A stretch of 64,000 nt of DNA, from positions 1 through 64,000 of the forward strand of contig NZ_JAGQBB010000012.1 of the NCBI RefSeq assembly GCF_024345415.1, in the 5' to 3' direction. The position numbers and the translations under genes were made by a program. Shown in pieces: positions 16,510 through 25,106 of this stretch; positions within the stretch are counted from its first letter, which is position 1, and the number at the start of each line of letters is the position of its first letter. This DNA comes from Synechococcus sp. Tobar12-5m-g. Lineage in GTDB: Bacteria; Cyanobacteriota; Cyanobacteriia; PCC-6307; Cyanobiaceae. The notes under the pieces were generated by a model, which saw only the letters and a program-made list of their open reading frames with translations, made no database searches and was not told the DNA's origin.

Positions 16510-16860
16510 CACTGGAAGAGGCCACCGTTCAGGTTGATGACCTGCAAGACCTCTGCGAGTCTTAGTTCATGAACCGTGCAGCGCTACGCACTCCATCCGA
16601 GCAGCAGACGACGATCGGCCTGTCCCTTGGCAGGGTCGTGATCAGTTCCAGGTCCGCAACCTGATCGGTCTGCCTCGATCGGCATTGCCAGCTCAGATGA
16701 CTGAATGCAAATTCCACCGGTGTCCGCGCATCGAGAATCAGCAAATCGACACCCCCCATCTTTGACGAGGATCCACGCGATCTGCTCGCCTCCGATGGAT
16801 GTCATGTCTGGAAAGCGCCTCCGAATCCATCGCTTCAGGAAAAAGAAGAACGTGCTTAGC
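16510..16860 (-). pseudogene. decayed rhodanese-like gene (third copy)
   Basis: Pieces of the rhodanese protein are visible in order but in different frames. FFFLKRWIRRRFPDMTSI matches the N-terminus of the intact copy, LLILDARTPVEF the first strand, PIVVCCSDGVRSA the catalytic loop, and LQVINLNGGLFQCF the C-terminus. There is no start codon at the N-terminus, one frameshift near 16,755, and a stop plus second frame change near 16,562. The active-site CCS-x-G-x-RS is preserved, so decay is recent. Confidence 0.8.
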
Positions 16861-17495
16861 GGGCCCTAACCTTGCTAATCATCGCTGAATCGGGACCTAC
16901 CAGGAACGATAACTCCCCTGCTACCGGTCAGGGGGCCATGGGCAAAGTAGCTGGTTCGGCATCGATTTCTGTAAGTGGTGGATTGGTCCACACGGCTTCC
17001 GGCTGACGCCCGCAGCGGGTCGATCCTGTCCAGCAGCGTTGATGACGCCGACAAGATCTGCAGTGATGTTCGGATCCTCGTGTTCAGCCCCATCCCAGGC
17101 CACTGCCATGGGGGTCCAGACGGCGATCACAAGTCGAGGTCTAGCTCCACGCCCCGATGCCCAGGAGGCCTGGTGGCGTTTCTGGAGGTCCTTCTGCTCG
17201 GGCATTAAAGCCATTTTAGCAACCCTAGGCGACATGCCCTCAGACCGCCACGCTGTAAGGACGCATCGATCGATTCCATCAGGCCCTCTGGTGGTTGAAG
17301 GGGTCGGGATGGCGGGGCGACATCGGTCCGGCAGTGGAGGCCACCGACGGCGAGGTGATCCGCTCAACCCATCAGTACTGGGGCCCGATCCAGATCGAAT
17401 GCCCTGCCCACTCACGGACGGGGGGCGACGGCGGTTAGGTTTCTGGTCAGCCAATGAATTGACTAAGGAGCGAATTGGGTGGTTTCGATTCATCT
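16861..17495. other. gap with one coding-like relic (17,263-17,437) and otherwise no recognisable gene
   Basis: No convincing gene fills this stretch. One plus frame, 17263-17437, reads like protein (RFHQALWWLKGSGWRGDIGP, then THQYWGPIQIECP) but has a stop directly upstream and no start. I do not recognise the family. The remainder looks like decayed sequence upstream of the desaturase. Confidence 0.4.
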
Positions 17496-18650
17496 ATGAC
17501 TTCAGCTCCATCTCTTTCCCTGGCAGAGCAATCAGTCTCCGCCCCGTTGTCAACTCTCCCGCTCCATCCCTGGCCGACCAAGCAGCAACTTTTGGCTGCT
17601 CTGCCCGCGGACAGCACCGAAAAGAGTATCCCGAAGGCCTGGGCAAGCCTGGCTTTCTCATTGCTCACCACCCTGCCGGTCTACGCCCTGGGTTGCATCC
17701 TCCCGCTCCAGTGGAGTGTTGCGCCGCTCTGGCTGGTCTATGCCGTGGTGGCCGGAACCCTGGCCGGAGGGTGTTGGGTGATCGCCCACGAGTGCGGGCA
17801 CCATGCCTTCCACCCCAACCCAGCTGTGGAGAACGGCGTTGGGCTTGTTCTCCACAGCCTGCTTCTGGTTCCGTATTTCTCCTGGCAGCGCAGCCATGCT
17901 GTTCACCACGCCCATTGCAATCACCTCGAAGCCGGTGAAACCCATGTGCCTGCATTGGGACAATCAGTATGGGGGGAGCTCACCCGTCAACTCAAGCGGA
18001 ACCTTGGTGATTCGGCCTATGGAGTCGTTTCTATTTCCATCCATCTGCTGGTGGGTTGGCCTCTCTATCTGCTCTTCGGAATCACCGGCGGCCCTGCGCA
18101 GGGCTTCCCTACCTCACACTTCATCGACTCCGCTCCATTCAACGACGGGGAACGGGAGCTGTTCCCGGGCAAGTGGAAAGGTCTGATGCGAATCTCCAAC
18201 ATTGGCTTGGGCCTGGTCCTGGTTTTGCTAGTGGTCTGGGCGACGCAAACCTCAGCGATGCGTGTGCTCTGCGTCTACGGCCTGCCCTACCTGATCATCA
18301 ACGCCTGGCTGGTTTGCTACACCTGGCTGCAGCACACGGACACGACGATTCCTCACTTCTCCGGGGATGATTGGGACTGGGCCAAGGGGGCCCTGCAGAC
18401 CGTGGATCGTCCCTACGGCCCGCTCCTGAACCTGTTACATCACGGCATCGGCTCCACCCATGTGGTGCATCACCTCAATCCCCGCATCCCCCACTACAAG
18501 GCCTGGGAAGCCACCGAACAGATCCGCCAGGCTTTCCCAAACCATGTCAGACGCGATCCCACCACGATCCATCAGGCGCTGTGGCGAATCGGTCGGCATT
18601 GCAGCACGGTCAGCCGAGCCGATCACGATGGCGGCTTTTACTACAGTTGA
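17496..18650 (+). CDS. FAD2-like (plant-type) acyl-lipid desaturase
   Basis: 384 residues from the ATG at 17496; an upstream TTG would add seven. It has three histidine boxes of the membrane di-iron desaturase fold: HECGHH (98-103), HAVHH (134-138) and HVVHH (322-326), with four hydrophobic spans. HECGHH and the final HxxHH followed by PHYKAWEAT match eukaryotic oleate delta-12 desaturases (FAD2) rather than the HDCGH/HHL pattern of cyanobacterial DesA. It probably introduces a double bond into membrane fatty acids. It lies alone in a region rich in broken genes, so lateral acquisition is likely. Confidence 0.85.
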   Translation: MTSAPSLSLAEQSVSAPLSTLPLHPWPTKQQLLAALPADSTEKSIPKAWASLAFSLLTTLPVYALGCILPLQWSVAPLWLVYAVVAGTLAGGCWVIAHECGHHAFHPNPAVENGVGLVLHSLLLVPYFSWQRSHAVHHAHCNHLEAGETHVPALGQSVWGELTRQLKRNLGDSAYGVVSISIHLLVGWPLYLLFGITGGPAQGFPTSHFIDSAPFNDGERELFPGKWKGLMRISNIGLGLVLVLLVVWATQTSAMRVLCVYGLPYLIINAWLVCYTWLQHTDTTIPHFSGDDWDWAKGALQTVDRPYGPLLNLLHHGIGSTHVVHHLNPRIPHYKAWEATEQIRQAFPNHVRRDPTTIHQALWRIGRHCSTVSRADHDGGFYYS

Positions 18651-19110
18651 AGGCTTGGCAGCTCAGCCGGCCTGGAAATCAAACCCCTTCGAGCCAGTCG
18701 GAGCGGCCGTCGAGGGTCAACGGGTCCATCCTGTCCTTGCCGGGCAGCGGGCAGCGACATGGCGGTGATGGCGGTGAGTAATGGACTCGGCGGTACCCAA
18801 GGCTCATCAGAAGTCAACCGGAGCTCCGTAGGCGAAAGCTTCTTCAAGAGCAGCAACCGTCTACCTGGCCGAAGGCCAGCCTGGCGGAGCCACCAGGTCG
18901 AGTCCGTCGGCGGCTTGGCGATGTGGTGGGTCCCCAGCAGACGCATCCACCACGACGGGAAGCGGATCCCGCGGCTCATGCGGCAATCGGGCAGAGCCTT
19001 GACGAAACTGATCAGATCAGTTGCGGCAGCCGAGGTCTGTGAAGAGGCGAAGCTAATGGAGAGGAGCGGTTCCTGGGCACCAGAGCGGAGCTGGCAGCGC
19101 CGCTTCACAA
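18651..19110 (-). pseudogene. possible ISAs1-type transposase remnant
   Basis: A minus frame contains DLISFVKALPDCRMSRGIRFPSWWMRLLG, shown here only as resemblance to the N-terminus of ISAs1-family transposases (D-L-x-F-x3-P-D-x-R-x2-x-G-x-R-[YF]-P). The sequence then loses similarity, and no DDE residues follow. If correct, only a short stump of the element survives between the desaturase and the duplicated rhodanese relic. Confidence 0.35.
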
Positions 19111-19149
19111 CGATTGGGACACAGTTCGAATGGCCCCTGGCCCATGCAA

Positions 19150-19330
19150 CTGCTGATGCCCATGATCACGCCATTCAAACAGCCATCCCTTGAGATTCAC
19201 GATCCTCCGGAAGCCCCGGCCCGGCTTCAGGAGACAGTTGACCGCCGGTCGTCAGGGTAACTGGAGGGTGGTCCATCGGGATGCGCAAGCGAATTCACTG
19301 CTTGAGCCAAAACCACACCAGATTGGTCAT
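19150..19330 (-). pseudogene. rhodanese relic, second copy with large internal deletion
   Basis: The ATG at 19330 starts MTNLVWFWLKQ and stops (TGA at 19295-19297), matching the first ten residues of the intact rhodanese. About 19,150-19,225 matches its C-terminal coding sequence, including the CCCATGATTCAC-like stretch and TCCTCCGGAAGCCC. The ~250 bp encoding the catalytic domain are gone. Gene order with the membrane peptide and NTF2-like gene is kept. Confidence 0.8.
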
Positions 19331-19363
19331 CAGCCAATGGTTCTGGCCCCTAGTCAAGGCCGA

Positions 19364-19450
19364 TCACCACGAAGCGGTGCTGAACAGCAGTTGCAGCACA
19401 ACGAATCCCACCAGACAGGTGGCGGCCAGCAACGGAATGGTGCTAAGCAC
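19364..19450 (-). pseudogene. second copy of the 36-residue membrane peptide, start codon lost
   Basis: The same span (IPLLAATCLVGFVVLQLLF, then STASW) ends at the TGA at 19364-19366, 33 bp before the rhodanese relic. Aligned residue by residue, the ATG of copy 1 corresponds to CCG here. A GTG nearby could give a 29-residue version. The span itself shows only conservative changes. Confidence 0.55.
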
Positions 19451-19548
19451 GATGGAGTCGACTTGACTCTCCGGTCTACTCGCTCTGCCTTTCTCATCCC
19501 TGCCGATTGGAGGCTAAGTATAGAAAATATTATACACATTTCCAGATG

Positions 19549-20033
19549 AAGTTGTGTTGCCGATGGTGTGATGTGCCCTGCCCCTGCTTTCAGGACACGA
19601 ACCGCCGGTACAGCCAGCGCACGAAGCCACCCATCACAGGCAACGGCGCGAAGGTGGGGCCGACGAAATCGAAGTAGTCGCGATGGTCCACGATCGTTCC
19701 GTCGGCACCGATGCGCAGGCGCGTGGTGCCGGGATAGACGAACTCGATCCCCTTGATCTTCAGGCCCATGGTCCACTCCACGAAAGCCGTCGAGCCGCTG
19801 AGTGCCACGGCGCCGGGCTCAAGGAAAACGTCATCGCAGCGTTTCATCAATCCCTCCTGGGCAGCGATGTAGGCCTCGATGCCGCGCTTCTCCTGGGTGG
19901 GGTCCTGGAAATGGACCGCATCGTCGTAGACGGCCCGCCACTGCTCCGCCGTGGGCGCCGGAGCGCCATAGGGCTTGGTGAACAGGGCCCTGAGCGGCTC
20001 CTCGGTGAGCGGCGGCTTGAGAACAGCGTGCAT
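19549..20033. repeat. segmental duplication, copy 2 (partner at 13,009-13,492)
   Basis: Near-identical to 13,009-13,492 over the NTF2-like gene and its 3' flank. Both copies are on the minus strand, so this is a direct repeat about 6.5 kb apart. Confidence 0.85.
19590..20033 (-). CDS. NTF2/SnoaL-like protein, copy 2
   Basis: 147 residues, the same length as copy 1 with no frameshift. Substitutions are concentrated in the N-terminal third (for example MHAVLKPPLTEEPLRALF) and on the helix containing EGLMKRCDDVFLEPG; the C-terminal half is nearly unchanged. Differences are mostly conservative, so this copy is likely expressed. The flanking genes differ from those of copy 1: here a small membrane protein and a DUF2256 gene lie upstream. 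Confidence 0.8.
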   Translation of the reverse strand: MHAVLKPPLTEEPLRALFTKPYGAPAPTAEQWRAVYDDAVHFQDPTQEKRGIEAYIAAQEGLMKRCDDVFLEPGAVALSGSTAFVEWTMGLKIKGIEFVYPGTTRLRIGADGTIVDHRDYFDFVGPTFAPLPVMGGFVRWLYRRFVS

Positions 20034-20062
20034 GGCGGGCGATCCCATCAGACCCCGATGGC

Positions 20063-20314
20063 CTACCTGCGCTGGTAGGCGTAGGCCGCACCGCCAAGAC
20101 CTGCCAGCCCCAGGGCTCCTGCGGCGGCCAGGAACAGCAACATCTGGAGAGCCAGCAGGAATAAGCCCAGGGCCGAGGCGAGCTTGATCTGGATCCTGGC
20201 TTTGATCAGCAGGGTGATGAGCAACAGAACCGTGGCCTTCAGCCCCAGCAGGCTGGCTGCGGTGAGCGGAAAGGGGGCGTGGGAAGCAGCACGGTTCCAA
20301 TCCAGTGCTCCCAT
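20063..20314 (-). CDS. small hydrophobic membrane protein, unknown
   Basis: 83 residues from the ATG at 20314 (MGALDWNRAASHAPFPL). Two or three hydrophobic segments follow (SLLGLKATVLLLITLLIKA; ALGLFLLALQMLLFLAAAGALG), with a short basic tail (AYAYQRR). No family recognised. It is directly upstream of the NTF2-like copy 2 on the same strand. Confidence 0.5.
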   Translation of the reverse strand: MGALDWNRAASHAPFPLTAASLLGLKATVLLLITLLIKARIQIKLASALGLFLLALQMLLFLAAAGALGLAGLGGAAYAYQRR

Positions 20315-20452
20315 GCTGGTGAGGTTGGAGGCACAGCGGGACGCTGCAGGGTTACTCCGCCGGCTTCTCGGCGAGCACCGTAAAGAACGAATCCCCCTTG
20401 CCGCCCAGCGAGCCCATCGGTCCTCCTCGCTCAGCACGGCGACAGCCATGGC

Positions 20453-20614
20453 TTACTCCGCCCCAATGGGCTTAGCAACGCTGGAACGGCGGCGGCGGCA
20501 CCGCTCCGAGCAGTACCGCACCTCCTCCCAGACGTCCTTCCATTTTTTGCGCCATTGAAACGGGCGACCACAGACCGGGCAGACCTTGGTGGGGCGCTCT
20601 GGCTGATCGGCCAT
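20453..20614 (-). CDS. DUF2256 zinc-ribbon-like protein
   Basis: 53 residues from the ATG at 20614. It contains [31 protein letters not shown], the full DUF2256 signature, with two CxxC-type pairs (CPVC and CSERC) likely to bind zinc. Genes of this family often neighbour cryptochrome/photolyase genes, but none is seen here. Function unknown. Confidence 0.8.
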   Translation of the reverse strand: MADQPERPTKVCPVCGRPFQWRKKWKDVWEEVRYCSERCRRRRSSVAKPIGAE

Positions 20615-21019
20615 CGGCGATTCAGGGATTGACAGGCTGCTGGGGCAAGCCTGCTTCAAGGGGCCACGGCATACTCACCACTTCGGGCTGCAGGGCGCCC
20701 AGCCCGTCCTGCGCTTCTCAGCCCAGGGCTTGAGGGCTTCCGTTCGTCTCAAATCCTGCCTGCGCTTCAGCAAAGGGATCTCCTGATCGGGCAGTAGCTC
20801 AGAGGTGATGACCTCGGCCTTTGGTTCTGTCAAGCGCCATCGGGAATGAGTGCTGGACCAGTTTTCGCTGTCGCCTGACATCCTGAATGAAGACTACGGG
20901 CACTTCTGCCCTGACACTTGAGGACATGGAATCAGAGGAGTGGGTGATGATGCGATCAGTCCAGCGAGCGTTATGAGGCATCCACATTCCATGGCTACTT
21001 TTAAAAGATAACTTGATTG
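20615..21019. other. gap: possible 68-codon minus frame, AT-rich end
   Basis: A minus frame at 20675-20881 could encode a basic 68-residue peptide (MSGDSENWSSTHSRWRLTEP at its start), but no family or ribosome-binding site is evident. The stretch next to the oxidoreductase (20,990-21,020) turns AT-rich, consistent with a composition boundary. Confidence 0.3.
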
Positions 21020-22654
21020 CTATGAGTCAAACCAAGGAAGTGTCAGGCCAAAGGCATCGATTTGATCCATTACGATTTTGTTGAGAACACGGCCTAGAAC
21101 TACTTGTGGTTCATCAGCACGAATTGGGACGACCGAATGTTGGATGGTCTTCGATTGATTCGACCCGTTGACGATTTTGCGCCTGATCAGGGAGTTTCCT
21201 GCCTCCAGTCCACAAACATAGGCTCTTTCCTGACAAAGACCTTTGGCACCATGCTCTTTGTCGCCCATCCGCACCCAGTCACCAGCGCAGACGATCGTCT
21301 CTACTGAGGTTTCCAAGGGTGGGCGCTTCCTAAAACTGCCGGGAGAGAAGTGAGACACAGAATCTGGATAACGCCGTACCTCGTAATCAACTACCTTCGC
21401 GTTCCTAAATTCAGGGTGAGCAATTGGAAGCAAGTCATGCATAAGTCGATCAATAATCTCTTGATCATTCATCACTGCGATGTCAGATGCGTTGTAGAAG
21501 TCACTTGCAATCACGGAACCCTGCGGCTGGTCATGACCCCATAGCGCCCGCTCCGATTCTTTTTGCAGTTGGTCCAGCATGAAAAAGGTGCCTCCAGCGC
21601 CCTTCAGCGATTCGAAGCGAGAGAAAACATTGGCTGGGTAAGCGATTGGAACATAGCGATCCAGCCACAGACGTGTTGAAACGACATCGATCGAACCGAG
21701 AGAAGCAGCGGCAACAAGCTCTGGCGCTGCTTTGCTGCATTCTGGCGATTGAGACATCAGGGATTTAAGTCCTTTAGCACCCACCGCTAAAACCAAAGCA
21801 TCGACGTCATCAATCACCTTGACTTCTTTTGTTTTTGCACTTTGAATTTCAACCGAGCTTATGCGTTGCGTCTCAGATGAAACATTCAACCGTGTCACGA
21901 AGGTTCCCCCAAGGACGCGCAGATGATGGCGAGACATCAGCCTTCGACCGAGAGGCTCAAACAGTTGTTCGGCAATGCTTTTTGAATTAATCCAACGAAC
22001 ATCAAACGAGTCTTGATGTGCCAGGGCATAGTAATAGAGGAGCTCCATGGTGACAGCGGCCGAAACTTCTTCGGGAGGCTTGAACAAGCCAACCAGCAAG
22101 ATCGGTCGCAAGAACTCATTAATTAGTCGATCGCTGATGCCAAGCTTTATAAACAGTGATTGTGCACTAAGATTGTCGTATTTCTGGAAAACCTTGTCGC
22201 TGCGATAGAGGTCCAGCATGGCATAGAGAAGTCCTGCGATGCTGAGTCGATCTTGAATGGGAAGTCGCTTGAAGTTTGTGATTGTTGCAATCACTTGGCC
22301 TAGGGGGCTTGGCCATTGGGGTGATTCTCCAAAAACAGGAGCTGTCGCTTCCAGTCCATCGGGTGACCAAAAAGCACTGGTTGCGAAGTCAGTGAAAATA
22401 TTGCCAATTTCGAGCTCTTCTGTGAGGGCATTGATGTTGGGATAGTCCTTCCAAAAGCCCCTGGTTCCAGCCTCAAAGGGTTTACCGCTTTTGGTTGTGA
22501 TTGGTTGACTGCCGGTTGGATCGAGCATCCCATCGATCAAGGTCACGTCAACGCCGGCTTCGCAGAGTGACTTTGCGGCACCCCAGCCAGCCCATCCGCC
22601 TCCGATGACGACCACATGAGATTGTTTTCTGTCGGGCATGGTGTCGTCTGGCAT
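21020..22654 (-). CDS. FAD-dependent oxidoreductase, phytoene-desaturase/amine-oxidase-like
   Basis: 544 residues. The N-terminal dinucleotide-binding motif is VVVIGGGWAGWGAAKSL with an acidic end of strand 2 (VTLIDG). The C-terminus has a second FAD segment (TIVCAGDWVRMGDKEHGAKG) followed by ERAYVCGLEAGN. This layout is that of carotenoid desaturase/isomerase-like and related FAD oxidoreductases; the substrate is unknown. The DNA is clearly more AT-rich than its neighbours and codon use differs, suggesting lateral transfer. It is divergent from the methyltransferase-like gene at 22747. Confidence 0.8.
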   Translation of the reverse strand: MPDDTMPDRKQSHVVVIGGGWAGWGAAKSLCEAGVDVTLIDGMLDPTGSQPITTKSGKPFEAGTRGFWKDYPNINALTEELEIGNIFTDFATSAFWSPDGLEATAPVFGESPQWPSPLGQVIATITNFKRLPIQDRLSIAGLLYAMLDLYRSDKVFQKYDNLSAQSLFIKLGISDRLINEFLRPILLVGLFKPPEEVSAAVTMELLYYYALAHQDSFDVRWINSKSIAEQLFEPLGRRLMSRHHLRVLGGTFVTRLNVSSETQRISSVEIQSAKTKEVKVIDDVDALVLAVGAKGLKSLMSQSPECSKAAPELVAAASLGSIDVVSTRLWLDRYVPIAYPANVFSRFESLKGAGGTFFMLDQLQKESERALWGHDQPQGSVIASDFYNASDIAVMNDQEIIDRLMHDLLPIAHPEFRNAKVVDYEVRRYPDSVSHFSPGSFRKRPPLETSVETIVCAGDWVRMGDKEHGAKGLCQERAYVCGLEAGNSLIRRKIVNGSNQSKTIQHSVVPIRADEPQVVLGRVLNKIVMDQIDAFGLTLPWFDS

Positions 22655-22746
22655 GGCTTGTTCTAGCTGGCAGCGGCGGTGTGAGCGGTTTTGGCGGTCG
22701 CGACGCCCGCCAGGGTCGATAGGGTGCCGTCAGCGAGGGTGCGCGG

Positions 22747-23418
22747 ATGGCTGAATCAGCACGGGACGAGGGCCAGGCCCCGCCGGCGGGCTGGAGCCAA
22801 CTCACGGCGATCAACACCGCCAAAATGCTCACGATCGTGCTGCTGCTGGTGCTGGCGGCCGTGGTCGGGGTGAAGGACATGCGCCAGGTGGTCTATCTCA
22901 GCCTGCACATCAGCTACTGCCTCTGGTGGCTGCTGGAGCAGTGGCTGTTTCCCGAGCGGGCTCGCCAGCTGTTCAGCGAGCGTGTGGGGGTGGTGGGGTT
23001 TGGCTTCGCCCTGCTGTTCATCGGGGTGCTCTACAGCCTGCCGGGGCTGCTGGCCTTTCTCAATCCCGTGCCGATCTCCCAGGCCGCCGTGGCCGTTGCG
23101 CTGGGGCTGTTCAGCTTCGGCAGTCTGATCAACGCCAGCGCCGATGCACAGAAAACCACCGCCAAAGCGATGGGTGCTGGCCTGGTGAGCGACGGCATCT
23201 GGCGGCGCGTGCGCCATGTGAACTACCTCGGCGATCTGCTGCGCTACTTGAGCTTCGCGGTGGTGGCCGGCAACGGCTGGGCCTACCTGGTGCCGGCTCT
23301 GGTGCTGCTGATCTATCTGCAGCGCATTGGCCAGAAGGAAGTGCAGATGGCAGCGAAGTACCCGGAGTTCAGCGCCTGGCAGCAGCGCAGCGCGCGGCTG
23401 GTGCCAGGCCTCTGGTGA
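22747..23418 (+). CDS. isoprenylcysteine methyltransferase/DUF1295-like membrane protein
   Basis: 223 residues with five or six hydrophobic spans. The C-terminal signature LVSDGIWRRVRHVNYLGDLL followed by YLQRIGQKEVQMAAKYPEF is shared by the ICMT/phospholipid-methyltransferase/steroid-reductase-like superfamily, in which the RHPxY-type loop binds a cofactor. Here the loop reads RHVNYLGD. It is an integral membrane enzyme of uncertain substrate. A RecD2 fragment begins immediately after it on the opposite strand. Confidence 0.75.
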   Translation: MAESARDEGQAPPAGWSQLTAINTAKMLTIVLLLVLAAVVGVKDMRQVVYLSLHISYCLWWLLEQWLFPERARQLFSERVGVVGFGFALLFIGVLYSLPGLLAFLNPVPISQAAVAVALGLFSFGSLINASADAQKTTAKAMGAGLVSDGIWRRVRHVNYLGDLLRYLSFAVVAGNGWAYLVPALVLLIYLQRIGQKEVQMAAKYPEFSAWQQRSARLVPGLW

Positions 23419-23442
23419 GGCCCACGCAGTCGGCATCACCCG

Positions 23443-23921
23443 CCGCAAGCAGCTGGTGATGCCGGTGTACACCAGATTGCGCTGCAGCATGGCGTTGTGC
23501 TGGGTGAGCAAAGAGATCACCACGGCGGGATATTCGCTGCCCTGGCTCTTGTGGATCGTGCAGGCGTAGGCGGGCATCAGGTTGTTGAGTTCCCCCCAGC
23601 CGTTGGTCACCTCGCGGCCGTCAAAGCCCCCGGCTTCCCCGTAGGGGTAACGCACCGTCAGTTCGCTGGCATCGGCGTCGATCGTTTCCACCGTGCCCAC
23701 ATCACCGTTGAACACTTCTTTCTCGTAGTCGTTGGCCACCGGCATCACCTTGTCGGCCGGCGCGAACCGCCACCCGAAACGCTCCACCTGCTCGGTGGGG
23801 TCGGGGTTGAGCATTTGCTGCAGCTCGATGTTGAGCCACCTTGACCTGCAACCACCACGCGCCATCGGGCAGAGCACCTGCACCTGGGCGATCGGATCGA
23901 GGCCAAAGCGGGCAGGGCTGC
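23443..23921 (-). pseudogene. duplicated C-terminal fragment of recD2
   Basis: The fragment translates from ARFGLDPIAQVQVLCPMARG to NLVYTGIT, corresponding to about 160 residues near the C-terminus of the intact RecD2 (genomic 9,590-10,040). Identity is high. Differences include an eight-residue insertion (YPYGEAGG) and RWLN for RSLN. It has no start, lacks the Walker A half, and both ends run into unrelated sequence. It cannot be a functional helicase. Confidence 0.85.
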
Positions 23922-24013
23922 CCCGATGACGCAGTGGACGGATAGGGAAGGGCGCAGCCGTTGACGCCCCCCAATGCCCCGCTACCACAGGGAACACCCT
24001 GCCCGCCCTCCAA

Positions 24014-25105
24014 GTGCCCTTTCCCGAAGCCGACCTTCCCCTGGCCACACCGACCCAGCAGCGCATCCTCGAGCTGGGCCCCTCACGCGACAAGGATGCC
24101 GAGGATCTCATGCAAAATCTCTCCGCCCTGGCCGCTCACGACAGGCTTCTCTGGCTGGGGGGTGATGAGGGCCGCAGCCTCTACCGGCTGCAACGCCTTG
24201 GCGAACACCGCTATGGCGACCTCCGCCAAGTGAAGCTCAAGGACTTCGGCCTGGCCGGCGGCAAGGACGACGGCGAATCGGATATCGAGGGCCTGGCGCT
24301 CGACGGTGATCGGCTCTGGCTGGTGGGCTCCCACAGCCGCCGGCGCCGCAAGCACGACGACGACGAGGGAGAACCCCTTAGCCTCCTTGAAAAGGGAAAG
24401 CAAAGCCGCAACGCCCACGTGCTGGGCTGCCTGCGGCTGGACGGTGAGGGGCTGCCAGTGGCCGGCCAGCGGTTGGCCTTCGATGCAGCGGCTGGCCGCG
24501 ATGCCCTCACCCAGTTCCTGGCGGCCGACCCGCTGATCGCCCCCTTTCTGAAGATCCCCAGCAAGGAGAACGGCCTCGACATCGAGGGCATCGCCGCCCG
24601 CGGTGAGCGGGTGCTGGTGGGGCTGCGAGGACCGGTGTTGCGGGGCATCGCCCTGGTGCTCGATCTGCACCTGGGCGGCCTCGAGGGGGACGGCCGCTCC
24701 ACCCTCACCCTTGCTGGCCAGCGCTTCCGCTATCTGCAGCTCTATGGCCTGGCCGTGCGTGATCTGGCCGTGGTTCGCGGCAGCGACGATGTCCTCGTGC
24801 TGGCCGGCCCGACGATGACACAGGCGGGCCCCTGTTACCTCTACCGCTGGCGCAACGCCCTCCACCCACTCGAGACAAATCACGCCGACGGCATCACAGT
24901 GGAGGAACCGGAGCCGCTGCTGTGGATCCGTGATGGCCGCCCCGGCCGACCAACAGAGGGAAGCGACAAGCCGGAAGGCCTTGAGGTGCAACTCAGTGAG
25001 TGCCGTCTACTTGCCTGGGTGGCCTATGACGACCCCACCGTGGCACGACGGAGGGGCCAGGAAGGAGCCCGAACCCGGTTGGATGCATTTTTGGTGCCGG
25101 AGTGA
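24014..25105 (+). CDS. DUF3616 domain protein
   Basis: 363 residues from a GTG. The pattern resembles DUF3616: repeating beta-propeller-like blades with SDIEGLALDGDRLWLVGSHS, then LDIEGIAARGERVLVGLRGP and a C-terminal KPEGLEVQLSE segment. A basic cluster (RRRRKHDDDEGE) sits after the first blades. No signal peptide is seen. Role unknown. It begins about 90 bp after the recD2 fragment, so its upstream context was rearranged. Confidence 0.7.
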   Translation: MPFPEADLPLATPTQQRILELGPSRDKDAEDLMQNLSALAAHDRLLWLGGDEGRSLYRLQRLGEHRYGDLRQVKLKDFGLAGGKDDGESDIEGLALDGDRLWLVGSHSRRRRKHDDDEGEPLSLLEKGKQSRNAHVLGCLRLDGEGLPVAGQRLAFDAAAGRDALTQFLAADPLIAPFLKIPSKENGLDIEGIAARGERVLVGLRGPVLRGIALVLDLHLGGLEGDGRSTLTLAGQRFRYLQLYGLAVRDLAVVRGSDDVLVLAGPTMTQAGPCYLYRWRNALHPLETNHADGITVEEPEPLLWIRDGRPGRPTEGSDKPEGLEVQLSECRLLAWVAYDDPTVARRRGQEGARTRLDAFLVPE

Positions 25106-25106
25106 T

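Noticed and set aside
19354-19776. 140-codon minus frame over the duplicated region
   Set aside because: Out of frame with both the NTF2-like gene and the membrane peptide; Arg/His-rich shadow.
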